From assembly GCA_020025345.1 (NCBI GenBank), contig JAHHSH010000001.1, positions 1 to 64,000 of the forward strand: a stretch of DNA of 64,000 bases. The letters are read 5' to 3'. Each line of letters opens with the position of its first letter. Position 1 is the first letter of the stretch. Source of the stretch: Oscillospiraceae bacterium. Lineage in GTDB: Bacteria > Bacillota > Clostridia > Oscillospirales > Oscillospiraceae. The notes under the pieces were generated by a model. It worked only from the letters and a program-made list of their open reading frames with translations. It had not been told where the DNA came from and made no database searches. Below, in pieces: positions 1 to 7,962 of this stretch. Both the position numbers and the translations under genes were made by a program.

Positions 1-38
1 TTTTTTGCCGCAGCTTCTATTTCCCGGGGAATCTCCCC

Positions 39-67
39 TTGACAAATATATCGAAGCTCGATATATC
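39..67 (+). promoter_or_regulatory. padR promoter with overlapping palindromic operator
   Basis: A -35 TTGACA (39-44) and a -10 TATATC (62-67) are 17 nt apart. A perfect palindrome, ATATATCGA-AGC-TCGATATAT (46-66), fills the spacer and overlaps the -10. PadR-family repressors commonly bind such palindromes in their own promoters, so this is probably the autoregulatory operator of the gene starting at 92. The palindrome is seen directly; its role is inferred. Confidence 0.7.
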
Positions 68-91
68 GAGGTAGGATGCTAAGGAGGAACT

Positions 92-415
92 ATGGAAGAA
101 CGAATTCGGCGCATCTATGTACCTATGACCGAAACCGGATTTTATATTCTGTTCTGTCTGCAAACGCCACAGCACGGATACGGCATCGGCCAGCAGGTAA
201 AGCAAATGACCGGCAACGCTGTCGCCATCAGCCCCGGTACCATGTACGGTACCCTCTCGAAAATGGAAAAGGACGGCTTGATTTCCTTTTATGCAGAAGA
301 AGAAAAGCGAAAGCTCTATCAAATTACCTCTTTGGGGCGGGAAATCTTAGCACTTGAAATCAGCAGAATAGAGCGCCTATACAAAAACAGCAAAGGAGAA
401 TACCTTTATGAGTAA
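92..415 (+). CDS. PadR family transcriptional regulator
   Basis: A 107-residue winged-helix regulator of the small PadR subfamily. The core (about residues 10-85) has the typical order: helix with GYGIGQQV, then a recognition region beginning SPGTMYGTLSKMEKDGLI, then a wing rich in charged residues (EEEKRKLYQIT). A C-terminal helix probably dimerises. ATG 92 is preceded by AAGGAGGA at about 81. The gene overlaps the downstream DUF2812 gene by 8 nt, so the two are co-translated, and a palindrome in the promoter suggests autorepression. PadR-DUF2812 pairs are common in clostridia; the inducer is unknown. Confidence 0.9.
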   Translation: MEERIRRIYVPMTETGFYILFCLQTPQHGYGIGQQVKQMTGNAVAISPGTMYGTLSKMEKDGLISFYAEEEKRKLYQITSLGREILALEISRIERLYKNSKGEYLYE

Positions 416-956
416 AATGAAACTGCGCTTTTTCACCGTTGCTGACTATCAAGAGGAAGAAATCTGGCTGCGGGAGCAGCATAAAAACGGACTGCGCTTT
501 TCCAAATTTATTCCTCCCTGCTTTTTCCTGTTTGAGCCCTGCACACCCGAAGATGTGATCTATCGTCTGGACTATAAAAATGAGAAGCAGAGCAGCGATT
601 ACCTACAGCTTTTCAGCGATTACGGCTGGGAGTATTTGGACAGCTTCGGCGGCTGGTTCTATTTCCGAAAGCCTTCCTCGGAAGTTCAGGTGGAGAGCGA
701 TGGAGAAATCTTCTCAGACCCCGCCTCCAAGGCAGACATGATCCGGCACATTATCAAAACACGGATGCTCCCGCTTTTGGCGATCTTCCTGTGCTGTGTT
801 ATCCCGGGCTGGATCAACTCCTTCAGAGGAGATCTGGGTGCAGAAGGGACTTTTTTCACCATTTTGTTTTCTGCCCTTCTGGTGCTCTATCTGTATCTGC
901 TGATCCACTGCGGGCGAAAGCTGAAAAAGCGCAAGGCTCGATATGAGCTCAAATAG
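408..956 (+). CDS. DUF2812 domain membrane protein
   Basis: A 182-residue protein. The N-terminal soluble domain (about 1-90) has the DUF2812 pattern with conserved aromatics (RFFTVADYQEEEIWL, WEYLDSFGGWFYFRK). Two predicted membrane helices follow (about 119-137 and 149-167), and a basic C-terminal tail suggests a cytoplasmic end. The start ATG 408 lies inside the end of padR, which is an overlap typical of co-translation. The function of DUF2812 is unknown; its linkage to PadR regulators suggests a role in sensing or in a membrane stress response. It is the last gene of the unit. Confidence 0.85.
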   Translation: MSKMKLRFFTVADYQEEEIWLREQHKNGLRFSKFIPPCFFLFEPCTPEDVIYRLDYKNEKQSSDYLQLFSDYGWEYLDSFGGWFYFRKPSSEVQVESDGEIFSDPASKADMIRHIIKTRMLPLLAIFLCCVIPGWINSFRGDLGAEGTFFTILFSALLVLYLYLLIHCGRKLKKRKARYELK

Positions 957-1162
957 CAGCCGCTCTCTTTCCGAATTCCTTTTGCCCTCGCTTGTATCAA
1001 CCCGACAAATCAGTGCCGAAAGGGGAAAGAACCATAATCCGTGACTTTATTGGTCAGCATTTCCATGGATTTTGCTAGGGTTGTTTGCGACAATTAGCTG
1101 CTCACTTATGAGTAAAGAGCAATCATAAATTTCAGCCTATCGGTCAATCATATCGCAAGAAG

Positions 1163-1196
1163 CGGAGCGTATTGAATTTCGATACGCTCCGTTTTT
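1163..1196 (+). terminator. Rho-independent terminator
   Basis: A 10-bp perfect stem (CGGAGCGTAT / ATACGCTCCG, arms 1163-1172 and 1182-1191) with a 9-nt loop is followed by TTTTT. It lies 207 nt after the DUF2812 gene. The rest of 957-1344 holds no gene that I can support. Confidence 0.85.
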
Positions 1197-1274
1197 GGTT
1201 TCGGTGCTTTCCAAATCACTTCCTTATCTGGTGTTAGTGTCTGGTTTTCTGCTTTTTTTGCCGCTTTTTGTTGT

Positions 1275-1303
1275 TAGACAGAGGCATTAAATCGTGTTAT
1301 GAT
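1275..1303 (+). promoter_or_regulatory. Promoter of the DUF1287 gene
   Basis: A -35 TAGACA (1275-1280), a 17-nt spacer and a -10 TATGAT (1298-1303) lie 41 nt before the ATG at 1345. Both hexamers match the housekeeping consensus at five of six positions. Confidence 0.65.
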
Positions 1304-1344
1304 AGTCTCCATCAAGCAAGCAAAACGCAGAAAGGCGGCTTCTT

Positions 1345-2019
1345 ATGGCTTCTTCTGAATATACTCCCCGGTGCAGGTATCGTTTGATAAAACTACTCCT
1401 TGGCCTACTGGCTCTTATTTGTGCAGCATTCGCTGTTTTATGGTGGATCAATCGTCCCTATACCGCAGAAGAGCTGGGGATCACCGAGTTGCACAGTGAC
1501 CACGATGAGGACGGTGACGGACTGGATGACTACACGGATTTCGTACTGGGCGCCAGAGCCTACATCGCCACCGGCCCCCACTACCAAAGTAAATACTACG
1601 ACGGCGGCTATCCCGATGACGGTCTGGGCGTATGCACCGACGTCATCTGGCAAGCCTTCATGGCGGCGGGCTACAACCTAAAGGATCTGGTGGATGCAGA
1701 CATCCGGCAAGCCCCCGAAGCGTACCCCTTCATCCCCACGCCCGATGGCAATATCGACTTTCGCCGTGTCAACACGCTGGACACCTTCTTCCGCCGCCAC
1801 GCGCAGGTTCTGACCACCGACTTTGACGATCCGGAAGCCTGGCAGGGCGGCGACATTGTGATTTTCGGTGACCGTGACCACATCGGCCTGTGCTCCGACC
1901 TCCGCAACCGTGACGGGATTCCCTTTCTCATCCACCACGGCAATCCTGTGGAGGACGCCGTGGAACGCAATCAAATGGGCCGCCATCCGGTAACCGGTCA
2001 TTTCCGATGGCTTTCCTAA
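1345..2019 (+). CDS. DUF1287 family protein, membrane-anchored
   Basis: A 224-residue protein. An N-terminal membrane helix (about 14-34) would anchor it outside the cell. Next comes an acidic loop (about 52-63, DHDEDGDGLDDY) that resembles a calcium-binding repeat, then the DUF1287 domain. That domain belongs to the NlpC/P60-like fold. Cys97 (GVCTDVIW), His179 (DRDHIGLCSD) and the LIHHGN segment are the probable catalytic positions. The gene has its own promoter and a strong AAAGGCGG-type ribosome site. The substrate is unknown; peptidoglycan or another amide bond is plausible. Confidence 0.8.
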   Translation: MASSEYTPRCRYRLIKLLLGLLALICAAFAVLWWINRPYTAEELGITELHSDHDEDGDGLDDYTDFVLGARAYIATGPHYQSKYYDGGYPDDGLGVCTDVIWQAFMAAGYNLKDLVDADIRQAPEAYPFIPTPDGNIDFRRVNTLDTFFRRHAQVLTTDFDDPEAWQGGDIVIFGDRDHIGLCSDLRNRDGIPFLIHHGNPVEDAVERNQMGRHPVTGHFRWLS

Positions 2020-2091
2020 AAAAATATTCCTTTCGTCTTCATCCTTTTTCTCAAGAACTCTAATTTTCTCTAAAGAAATATAAGTTAATAA

Positions 2092-2119
2092 TTGATTTTA
2101 TGAAGTTTTATGGTATACT
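2092..2119 (+). promoter_or_regulatory. Probable murA promoter
   Basis: TTGATT (2092-2097) and TATACT (2114-2119) are separated by 16 nt in an AT-rich stretch 187 nt before murA. Confidence 0.55.
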
Positions 2120-2306
2120 GATTTTGTATGAATATAAAACATCTCTGTTTCATTTGGAAAAGCAATTGCTGCCCGGTAAATTTTGCCGTCACAGCCACAT
2201 TTCAGGAGATCTCACTCTGATTTCCCAACCACTTTCCGTATGAAGCTTCCTACACGCGGGTAAGATAAACCCGATGATACTTACAACCTAAGAAAGGGTG
2301 CCTATT

Positions 2307-3599
2307 TTGAATCAGTATATTATTCACGGCAACCGCCCCCTGTTTGGTGAAGTCACCATCAGCGGCGCGAAAAATGCCGCCGTTGCTATTGTCCCTGCCG
2401 CCCTGCTGGTGGACGGCGTATGTCGTATCGAAAACGTCCCCCAGATCAGCGATGTAACACTGCTGTTCTCCATTCTTGAGTCTCTGGGTGCCAAGGTGCG
2501 TGTTCTCAATCAGCACGCAGTGGAGATCGACTCCCATGCCATCCACAGCACCAAGGCCACCTTCGATCAGGTGCGCAAGATCCGTGCTTCCTACTACCTT
2601 ATCGGTGCGCTGCTGGGCCGTTTTGGCGAGGCTACCGTGGCGATGCCCGGCGGCTGCAACTTCGGCGTCCGCCCCATCGATCAGCATATCAAGGGCTTTA
2701 AGGCGCTGGGCGCTGACGTGACCGAGGGCAACTTTGTCCACGCCAAGACCAAGGGCGATCGTCTGGTGGGTGCCAACATCTACATGGACGTCGTGTCCGT
2801 CGGTGCCACCATGAACGTGATGATGGCCGCTGTACTGGCAGAGGGCACCACCACGATTGAAAACGCCGCCAAGGAGCCCCATATCGTGGATCTGGCGAAC
2901 TTCCTCAACTCCATGGGCGCCGACATCAAGGGCGCCGGTACCGATTCTATCCGCATCCGCGGTGTGGAGAAGCTGACTGGCGGCACCTACGGTATCATCC
3001 CCGACCAGATCGAGGCAGGCACCTACATGGCCGCTGTCGCCGCCACTGGTGGGCAGCTGCTCATCAAGAATATTATCCCCAAGCATATGGACTGCATCTC
3101 CGCCAAGCTGATGGAGATGGGCGTCTATATCGAGGAGATGGATGATACTCTGCTGGTACGCCGCAGCGAGCCGCTGCAGCGCGCTAACGTCAAGACCCAG
3201 CCCTACCCCGGCTTCCCCACCGACATGCAGCCCCAGATCGCTGCCGTGATGACACTGGCTGAAGGCACCAGCCTTGTGACTGAGGCCGTGTGGAGCAACC
3301 GTTTCCGCTATGTGGACGAGCTCAAGCGTCTGGGTGCCAAGATTCAGGTGGATGGCCGTGTGGCTGTCATCGAAGGTGTGGATCGTCTGGTGGGCGCACC
3401 GATTCAGGCCTGTGACCTGCGGGCAGGCGCCGCACTGGTTGTGGCCGCTCTGGCAGCCGAAGGTACTACGGAGATCAGTCAAGTCCAGTATATCGAGCGC
3501 GGTTACGAAGATCTGGTGGGCAAGCTGCGCGCTGTCGGCGCTGACATCCAGATAATTGACGTGCCGGATGAGGAGATGTGCGCAGGACACATCGGATAA
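2307..3599 (+). CDS. murA: UDP-N-acetylglucosamine 1-carboxyvinyltransferase
   Basis: MurA transfers enolpyruvate from PEP to UDP-GlcNAc, the first committed step of peptidoglycan synthesis, in the cytoplasm. The protein has 430 residues, the normal length, with the N-terminal SGAKNAAVA motif and the PEP-binding Cys at about 117 in PGGCNFGVRPIDQH; this Cys makes such enzymes fosfomycin-sensitive. I chose the TTG at 2307 because AGAAAGGG (2291-2298) sits 8 nt before it; a GTG at 2298 is in frame but overlaps that ribosome site. The resulting N-terminus MNQYIIHG also fits the family. It heads a run of plus-strand envelope and housekeeping genes. Confidence 0.96.
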   Translation: MNQYIIHGNRPLFGEVTISGAKNAAVAIVPAALLVDGVCRIENVPQISDVTLLFSILESLGAKVRVLNQHAVEIDSHAIHSTKATFDQVRKIRASYYLIGALLGRFGEATVAMPGGCNFGVRPIDQHIKGFKALGADVTEGNFVHAKTKGDRLVGANIYMDVVSVGATMNVMMAAVLAEGTTTIENAAKEPHIVDLANFLNSMGADIKGAGTDSIRIRGVEKLTGGTYGIIPDQIEAGTYMAAVAATGGQLLIKNIIPKHMDCISAKLMEMGVYIEEMDDTLLVRRSEPLQRANVKTQPYPGFPTDMQPQIAAVMTLAEGTSLVTEAVWSNRFRYVDELKRLGAKIQVDGRVAVIEGVDRLVGAPIQACDLRAGAALVVAALAAEGTTEISQVQYIERGYEDLVGKLRAVGADIQIIDVPDEEMCAGHIG

Positions 3600-3615
3600 A
3601 ATTTGTCTCATACAA

Positions 3616-3665
3616 CAGCGTTCGCCTGACCAACCCTCCGGCGAACGCTGCTTTCTCTATTTTTG
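3616..3665 (+). terminator. Terminator after murA
   Basis: An 11-bp perfect stem (CAGCGTTCGCC at 3616-3626 with GGCGAACGCTG at 3640-3650) and a 13-nt loop is followed by a pyrimidine-rich run ending in TTTTT. Confidence 0.65.
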
Positions 3666-3684
3666 AAACGAGGTATACCCATTG

Positions 3685-4482
3685 ATGACCCTACATACAC
3701 TGGCCAGTGGCTCCGAGGGCAACTGTCTGCTGGTTACCAGCGGCACGACCCGCCTTTTGGTCGATGCCGGCATCTCTCTGCGCCGGATCAAAACCGCGCT
3801 GGCACAGCTGGAGCTGAGTGTGAATCAACTCAGCGGTATCCTGCTGACCCATTCCCACTCTGACCATGTGGCGGCACTTCAAACATTGGTCAAGCATCAC
3901 ACCGTCCCCATTTACGCCAGCTTCGATACAGCCCAGCAGCTATGCAGGCGTGTATCCGGTCTTGCGCCGCTTCTCCACACGGTGGAGCGCAGTACCGAGT
4001 TCTCTGTGGGCGATTGCCGCATCACCGTCTTTCCTACCTCCCACGATGCCCCCGGCAGCGTGGACTACCGTATTGACGGTACCGAGGGCAGCGTTGGCGT
4101 CCTTACTGACACCGGCTATGTGACGCAGCGCGCTGCCGAGGCATTAGAGGGTGTGGAACTGCTGGTTCTGGAGAGCAATCACGATCCGGAATGGCTGCGT
4201 TCCGGCCCCTATCCCTACCATCTGAAGCAGCGCATCCTTGGCGAGGAGGGTCATCTCTCCAACGAGGACGCCGCCCATTTTGCCGCCGAGATGGCGCGGT
4301 GCGGCACGCAGCAGATCGTACTGGCGCACTTGAGCCGCGAGAATAACACCCCGGCGCGGGCACTGGAGACTGTACAGCGTCACATGCTCGCCGAAGATCT
4401 GGGCCATGTGCGCATTACCGTAGCGCCGCGCAGCGAATTGAGCGAGGCCTATCGGACGGAGGTACAGCTATGCAGAAGATAA
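3685..4482 (+). CDS. walJ: MBL-fold metallohydrolase, WalJ/YycJ type
   Basis: A 265-residue beta-lactamase-fold hydrolase. The metal motif THSHSDH is at about residues 55-61, and further ligands are seen in SHDAPGS, LTDTGY and LESNHD. The N-terminus (MTLHTLASGSEGNC) matches WalJ/YycJ proteins, which are linked to the WalKR cell-wall regulon and may be nucleases; the substrate is unsettled. I prefer ATG 3685; a TTG at 3682 is also in frame with the same upstream GAGG. The 3' end overlaps rlmH by 13 nt, so the two are co-translated, as in many Firmicutes. Confidence 0.9.
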   Translation: MTLHTLASGSEGNCLLVTSGTTRLLVDAGISLRRIKTALAQLELSVNQLSGILLTHSHSDHVAALQTLVKHHTVPIYASFDTAQQLCRRVSGLAPLLHTVERSTEFSVGDCRITVFPTSHDAPGSVDYRIDGTEGSVGVLTDTGYVTQRAAEALEGVELLVLESNHDPEWLRSGPYPYHLKQRILGEEGHLSNEDAAHFAAEMARCGTQQIVLAHLSRENNTPARALETVQRHMLAEDLGHVRITVAPRSELSEAYRTEVQLCRR

Positions 4483-4952
4483 CTGTTTTATGCGTGGGCA
4501 AGCTGAAGGAGAAGTTCTACATCGAGGCCGCCGCCGAATATTGTAAGCGGCTGCAGCGCTTTTGCAAATTGGAAGTGATCGAGCTGCCGGAGTACCGTCT
4601 GCCGGAGAACCCCTCTGCGGCGGAGATTCAAAAGGCACTGGAAACGGAGGGCAACGCCATCCGCGAAAAACTGCCCCGCGGCGGCGCCGTGGTGGCCATG
4701 TGCATTGAGGGCAAGACCTGCCCCAGTGAGTCCTTGGCCCAGAAGCTGCAGGATTTTGCCGTGTCCGGCAAAACGCAGGTCACCTTCCTCATCGGCGGCA
4801 GCGTTGGCTTGGATGCACAGCTGAAGGCGCAGGCCGATTGGCGGCTCTCCATGTCGCCCATGACCTTCCCCCACCACATGGCCCGCATCATGCTTTTGGA
4901 GCAGATCTATCGCGCCTATCAGATACAGGCAGGTACAAAATACCACAAATAG
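4470..4952 (+). CDS. rlmH: 23S rRNA (pseudouridine1915-N3)-methyltransferase RlmH
   Basis: RlmH is a SPOUT (knotted) methyltransferase that methylates N3 of pseudouridine 1915 in helix 69 of 23S rRNA, using S-adenosylmethionine. The 160-residue length is standard. Visible signatures are VTFLIGGSVGLD (cofactor-binding knot, about 109-120), the LSMSPMTFPHHMARIMLLEQIYRA segment that forms the knot, and the C-terminal YHK. It overlaps walJ by 13 nt and a small DUF2007 gene follows 11 nt later. Confidence 0.96.
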   Translation: MQKITVLCVGKLKEKFYIEAAAEYCKRLQRFCKLEVIELPEYRLPENPSAAEIQKALETEGNAIREKLPRGGAVVAMCIEGKTCPSESLAQKLQDFAVSGKTQVTFLIGGSVGLDAQLKAQADWRLSMSPMTFPHHMARIMLLEQIYRAYQIQAGTKYHK

Positions 4953-4963
4953 GAGGACTTTTT

Positions 4964-5269
4964 ATGGATAAAAGTAACTGGGCACTGGGCTCCAATGTCC
5001 CCTCTTGGCCGCTGGACGCACAGGGGCAGGAGGAGAAAGCCGTGCTGCTGCGGCAGTCCTTTGACTCCGCCGCCGACTCGGATATGACCATCTCCCTGCT
5101 GGCAGCCTACAACATTCCCTGTTTTAAATACTACGATCTGGACGGCGGCGCCGGGAAGGTCATCAACGGCTTTTCCGGCTACGGCGCCAGTCTCTATGTT
5201 CCCACCTCCCTCTTGGAGGAGGCACAGGCCATTTTGGCCGCCGACCCTATTGACGAACCGGAAGAATAA
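4964..5269 (+). CDS. DUF2007-like small protein
   Basis: A 101-residue protein. ATG 4964 is chosen because AGGAGG (4951-4956) is 7 nt upstream; the frame is open further upstream but overlaps rlmH. It shows the DUF2007 ('putative signal-transducing protein') layout: a segment that selects an address in another protein (LLAAYNIPCFKYY), a glycine-rich turn (GGAGKVINGFSGYG), and a closing VPTSLLEEAQAIL helix. It is rich in acidic residues at the C-terminus. Its role is unknown. It lies between rlmH and the phosphohexomutase and is probably co-transcribed with both. Confidence 0.75.
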   Translation: MDKSNWALGSNVPSWPLDAQGQEEKAVLLRQSFDSAADSDMTISLLAAYNIPCFKYYDLDGGAGKVINGFSGYGASLYVPTSLLEEAQAILAADPIDEPEE

Positions 5270-5289
5270 TCGGAAAGGAGCACACCTAT

Positions 5290-7014
5290 ATGTCTTACCA
5301 TCAGGAATACGAAAAGTGGCTGCATAGCGGCGTACTGACTGAGGAGGAGCTGGCAGAGCTGCAGAGCATCGCCGGCGATGAAAAAGAAATCGAGAGCCGC
5401 TTCTACGGCCCGCTGGAGTTCGGTACTGCCGGACTGCGCGGCACCATGAAGATGGGCCTGCACCAGATGAATATTTATGTGATCCGGTGGGCCACCCAGG
5501 GCTTTGCCGAGGTCATCTGCGCCGAGGGCGAGGAGGCCAAGAAGAAGGGCGTGGCAATCTGCATGGACTGCCGCATCAACAGTGATGTTTTTGCCCGGGC
5601 TGCCGCCGAGGTCTGCGCCGCCAACGGCATCCATGTCCGTCTGTTTGAGAGCCTGCGTCCCACTCCCGAGCTGAGCTTTGCTGTCCGTCAGTACGGCTGC
5701 CAGGCCGGTATCAACGTGACCGCCAGCCACAACCCCAAGGAGTACAACGGCTACAAGGTCTACTGGGCCGACGGCGCACAGCTGCCTCCCCAGCACGCCG
5801 ATGCCATCGCCAAGCGTCTGGAGAAGATCGACATCTTCAAGGACATCAAGACCATGAACTACGACGATGCCGTGGCACAGGGTCTCATTGAGATTCTGGG
5901 CGAGGAGACGGATCGCCTGTTCATGGACAACGTTCTGGATATGATCAACGACAAGGAGTCCATGGCCAAGGTGGCTGACACCTTTGAGGTGGTCTACACC
6001 CCCTTCCACGGCTGCGGCCACAAGCTGGTGCCTGAGGCACTGCGCGCTCTGGGCGTGAAGCATCTGCACTGCGTCCCCGAGCAGATGGTGCTGGACGGCA
6101 ATTTCCCCACTGTAGTCTCCCCCAACCCCGAGAACCCCGAGGGCTTCTATCTGGCCATCGATCTTGCCAACAAGGTAGGCGCTGACTTCCTGCTGGGCAC
6201 TGACCCCGACAGCGACCGCGTGGGCATTATGGTCCGCAGCGCCGACGGCGATTTCATCCCCGTCACCGGCAACCAGACCGGCGTGCTGCTGGCTGACTAT
6301 TTGATCGGTGCTATGAAGCGTGCCGGTAAGCTGCCCGAAAATCCCGTTCTGCTCAAGACCATCGTCACCACGGAGATGGCACGCAAGGTGGCGGAGGCCA
6401 ACGGCGTTACCTGCTACGACACCTTCACCGGCTTCAAGTTCATGGCCGAGAAGAAGAACGCTCTGGAAGCCAAGGGCGAGGGCAAGGTGATTTTCGCCTA
6501 TGAGGAGTCCTACGGCTACATGCTGGGCGACTACGTCCGGGATAAGGACGCCGTCACCGCCTCTTTGCTCATCACTGAGATGGCTGCATGGTACGCGGCG
6601 CAGGGTATGACCCTGTACGACGCTCTGCAGGAGCTCTACAAGAAGTACGGCTGGTACGGCGAAAAGACCCACAACCTGGTGATGCCCGGTCTGGACGGTC
6701 TGGAGAAGATGGCACAGCTGATGAAGAAGCTGCGCGAGGAGCCCCCCACGCAGATCAGCGGCGTGGATGTGGTGGTTCGCAAGGATTATTCCGACGGCAC
6801 CGTCATCGATTGCCGCACCGGTGCGAAGTCCACCATGGAGCTCTCCGGCTCCAACGTGCTGCGCTTTGAACTGGCAGACGGCACCGTCATTCTGGCTCGT
6901 CCCTCCGGCACCGAGCCCAAGATCAAGATCTATATTCTGACCATCGGCAAGGATGCTGCCAGCCGCGACGCAAACATCGAAAAATACAGCCAGTGGGTAA
7001 CCACTCTCCAGTAA
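5290..7014 (+). CDS. Phospho-sugar mutase (phosphoglucomutase/phosphomannomutase)
   Basis: A 574-residue alpha-D-phosphohexomutase that interconverts the 1- and 6-phosphates of glucose or mannose. All four family motifs are present: catalytic Ser146 in TASHNPKEYNG, the magnesium loop GTDPDSDRVG (about 303-312), the sugar loop YEESYGYMLGDYVRDKD, and the phosphate loop RPSGTEPKIKIY near the C-terminus. Length and insertions match the Firmicutes PgcA-type enzyme that makes glucose-1-phosphate for wall polymers and glycogen, but the sugar specificity cannot be read from sequence. GGAAAGGAG precedes ATG 5290. Confidence 0.93.
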   Translation: MSYHQEYEKWLHSGVLTEEELAELQSIAGDEKEIESRFYGPLEFGTAGLRGTMKMGLHQMNIYVIRWATQGFAEVICAEGEEAKKKGVAICMDCRINSDVFARAAAEVCAANGIHVRLFESLRPTPELSFAVRQYGCQAGINVTASHNPKEYNGYKVYWADGAQLPPQHADAIAKRLEKIDIFKDIKTMNYDDAVAQGLIEILGEETDRLFMDNVLDMINDKESMAKVADTFEVVYTPFHGCGHKLVPEALRALGVKHLHCVPEQMVLDGNFPTVVSPNPENPEGFYLAIDLANKVGADFLLGTDPDSDRVGIMVRSADGDFIPVTGNQTGVLLADYLIGAMKRAGKLPENPVLLKTIVTTEMARKVAEANGVTCYDTFTGFKFMAEKKNALEAKGEGKVIFAYEESYGYMLGDYVRDKDAVTASLLITEMAAWYAAQGMTLYDALQELYKKYGWYGEKTHNLVMPGLDGLEKMAQLMKKLREEPPTQISGVDVVVRKDYSDGTVIDCRTGAKSTMELSGSNVLRFELADGTVILARPSGTEPKIKIYILTIGKDAASRDANIEKYSQWVTTLQ

Positions 7015-7033
7015 TCGTCTCTATTACAAAAAT

Positions 7034-7070
7034 AAGCTGCCGCAGACAAGTTGTCTGCGGCAGCTTTTCT
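7034..7070 (+). terminator. Terminator after phospho-sugar mutase
   Basis: A 16-bp palindrome (AAGCTGCCGCAGACAA and its complement, arms 7034-7049 and 7051-7066) runs into TTTTCTTTCT. It ends the plus-strand run that began with murA. Confidence 0.9.
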
Positions 7071-7086
7071 TTCTGTATGTCCAGCG

Positions 7087-7123
7087 AAAAAAGGGCAGGA
7101 TATGCTTTGACATATCCTGCCCT
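7087..7123 (-). terminator. Terminator of the SGNH hydrolase gene
   Basis: Arms 7092-7104 and 7111-7123 (AGGGCAGGATATG and complement) form a 13-bp stem. On the minus strand it is followed by five T (7087-7091). Confidence 0.85.
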
Positions 7124-7130
7124 CTCAAAA

Positions 7131-7823
7131 TCAATGTTCCACATGCAGATGTGTCTGCATCCAATCCGAGATGGTGCTGTACAGCCGGTCATAGCCGGGC
7201 ATGGTCAAGTGGATCCCATCCGAGGCGATCATATTGGAGAAATTACGATCCTGTAAAAATGCCTCCCGTACCGGGATCAGCGGCAGATTCTCCTCTGTGG
7301 CGAACTTTGCCACCGCATCGGAGTACCACTCCTGATAGCGGTAAATCGTCTGGGCATCCCCCAGCCACTGCAGCACCTTATCCTTATCCACTCCGTTGCG
7401 GCAGAAGAAATCCAGATAGCGCTGGCCATCAACGGGAGGCAGTGTCATCAGCACCGGCTGAACTCCGCTCTCTGCCAGAGCCGTAGTGGTCTCCTTCAGC
7501 GTCTGCAGAAATTCCGGCATCTCTGTATGGCAGTGGTGCTCTCCCTCCGGGTTGGCCGCCACTTCTTCCCAGTTGAAATCGCAGTCATTGCCGCCGAAAT
7601 CCACCAGCGCATACTTGGCATCCATACCGCGCTCCAAATCATGCTCGACCAGCGCCTTTCCCTTGCGGATGGTGGCACCCATCTTAGCGCGGTTGATAAT
7701 TTTAAATCCCTCCGGGACATACTTATCAATGATCTCATTGATGTGGAAATGATAGCGGAAATTCTCATCCGGCATGGTAGCCTTGAGCAACGAATCCCCG
7801 TACGCATAAACTTGAATTTCCAT
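7131..7823 (-). CDS. SGNH/GDSL-family hydrolase
   Basis: A 230-residue esterase/lipase-like hydrolase. Block I is YGDSLLK with nucleophile Ser11, block III is FGGNDCD (about 76-82), and block V is DGIHLTMPGYD near residue 206 with the catalytic Asp and His. There is no signal peptide, so it is cytoplasmic. A strong promoter lies 34 nt upstream and a terminator 7 nt downstream, so it is monocistronic. The substrate cannot be inferred; such enzymes remove acyl groups from sugars or lipids. Confidence 0.88.
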   Translation of the reverse strand: MEIQVYAYGDSLLKATMPDENFRYHFHINEIIDKYVPEGFKIINRAKMGATIRKGKALVEHDLERGMDAKYALVDFGGNDCDFNWEEVAANPEGEHHCHTEMPEFLQTLKETTTALAESGVQPVLMTLPPVDGQRYLDFFCRNGVDKDKVLQWLGDAQTIYRYQEWYSDAVAKFATEENLPLIPVREAFLQDRNFSNMIASDGIHLTMPGYDRLYSTISDWMQTHLHVEH

Positions 7824-7856
7824 ATAATAACCCCCGCATCATTTATCGTTATATCT

Positions 7857-7885
7857 AATATAGCATATTACATCTCGCAGGTCAA
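7857..7885 (-). promoter_or_regulatory. Promoter of the SGNH hydrolase gene
   Basis: Read on the minus strand: TTGACC (7880-7885), a 17-nt spacer, and TATATT (7857-7862). Confidence 0.75.
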
Positions 7886-7906
7886 GTAGTATTTTTTGTC
7901 GTTTTG

Positions 7907-7935
7907 TTGCATTATCATCCATTTTCTGTTATAAT
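7907..7935 (+). promoter_or_regulatory. Promoter of the DUF1836 gene
   Basis: TTGCAT (7907-7912), a 17-nt spacer and a perfect TATAAT (7930-7935) lie 27 nt before ATG 7963. It diverges from the SGNH promoter. Confidence 0.75.
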
Positions 7936-7962
7936 CAACGCAATCAATACAGGAGGTGCAAC

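Noticed and set aside
2250..3611. A 453-codon open frame antisense to murA
   Set aside because: MurA is certain, and the antisense product is His- and Gly-rich shadow sequence.
5194..6672. A 492-codon open frame antisense to the phospho-sugar mutase
   Set aside because: The mutase has all four catalytic motifs; the antisense product resembles nothing.
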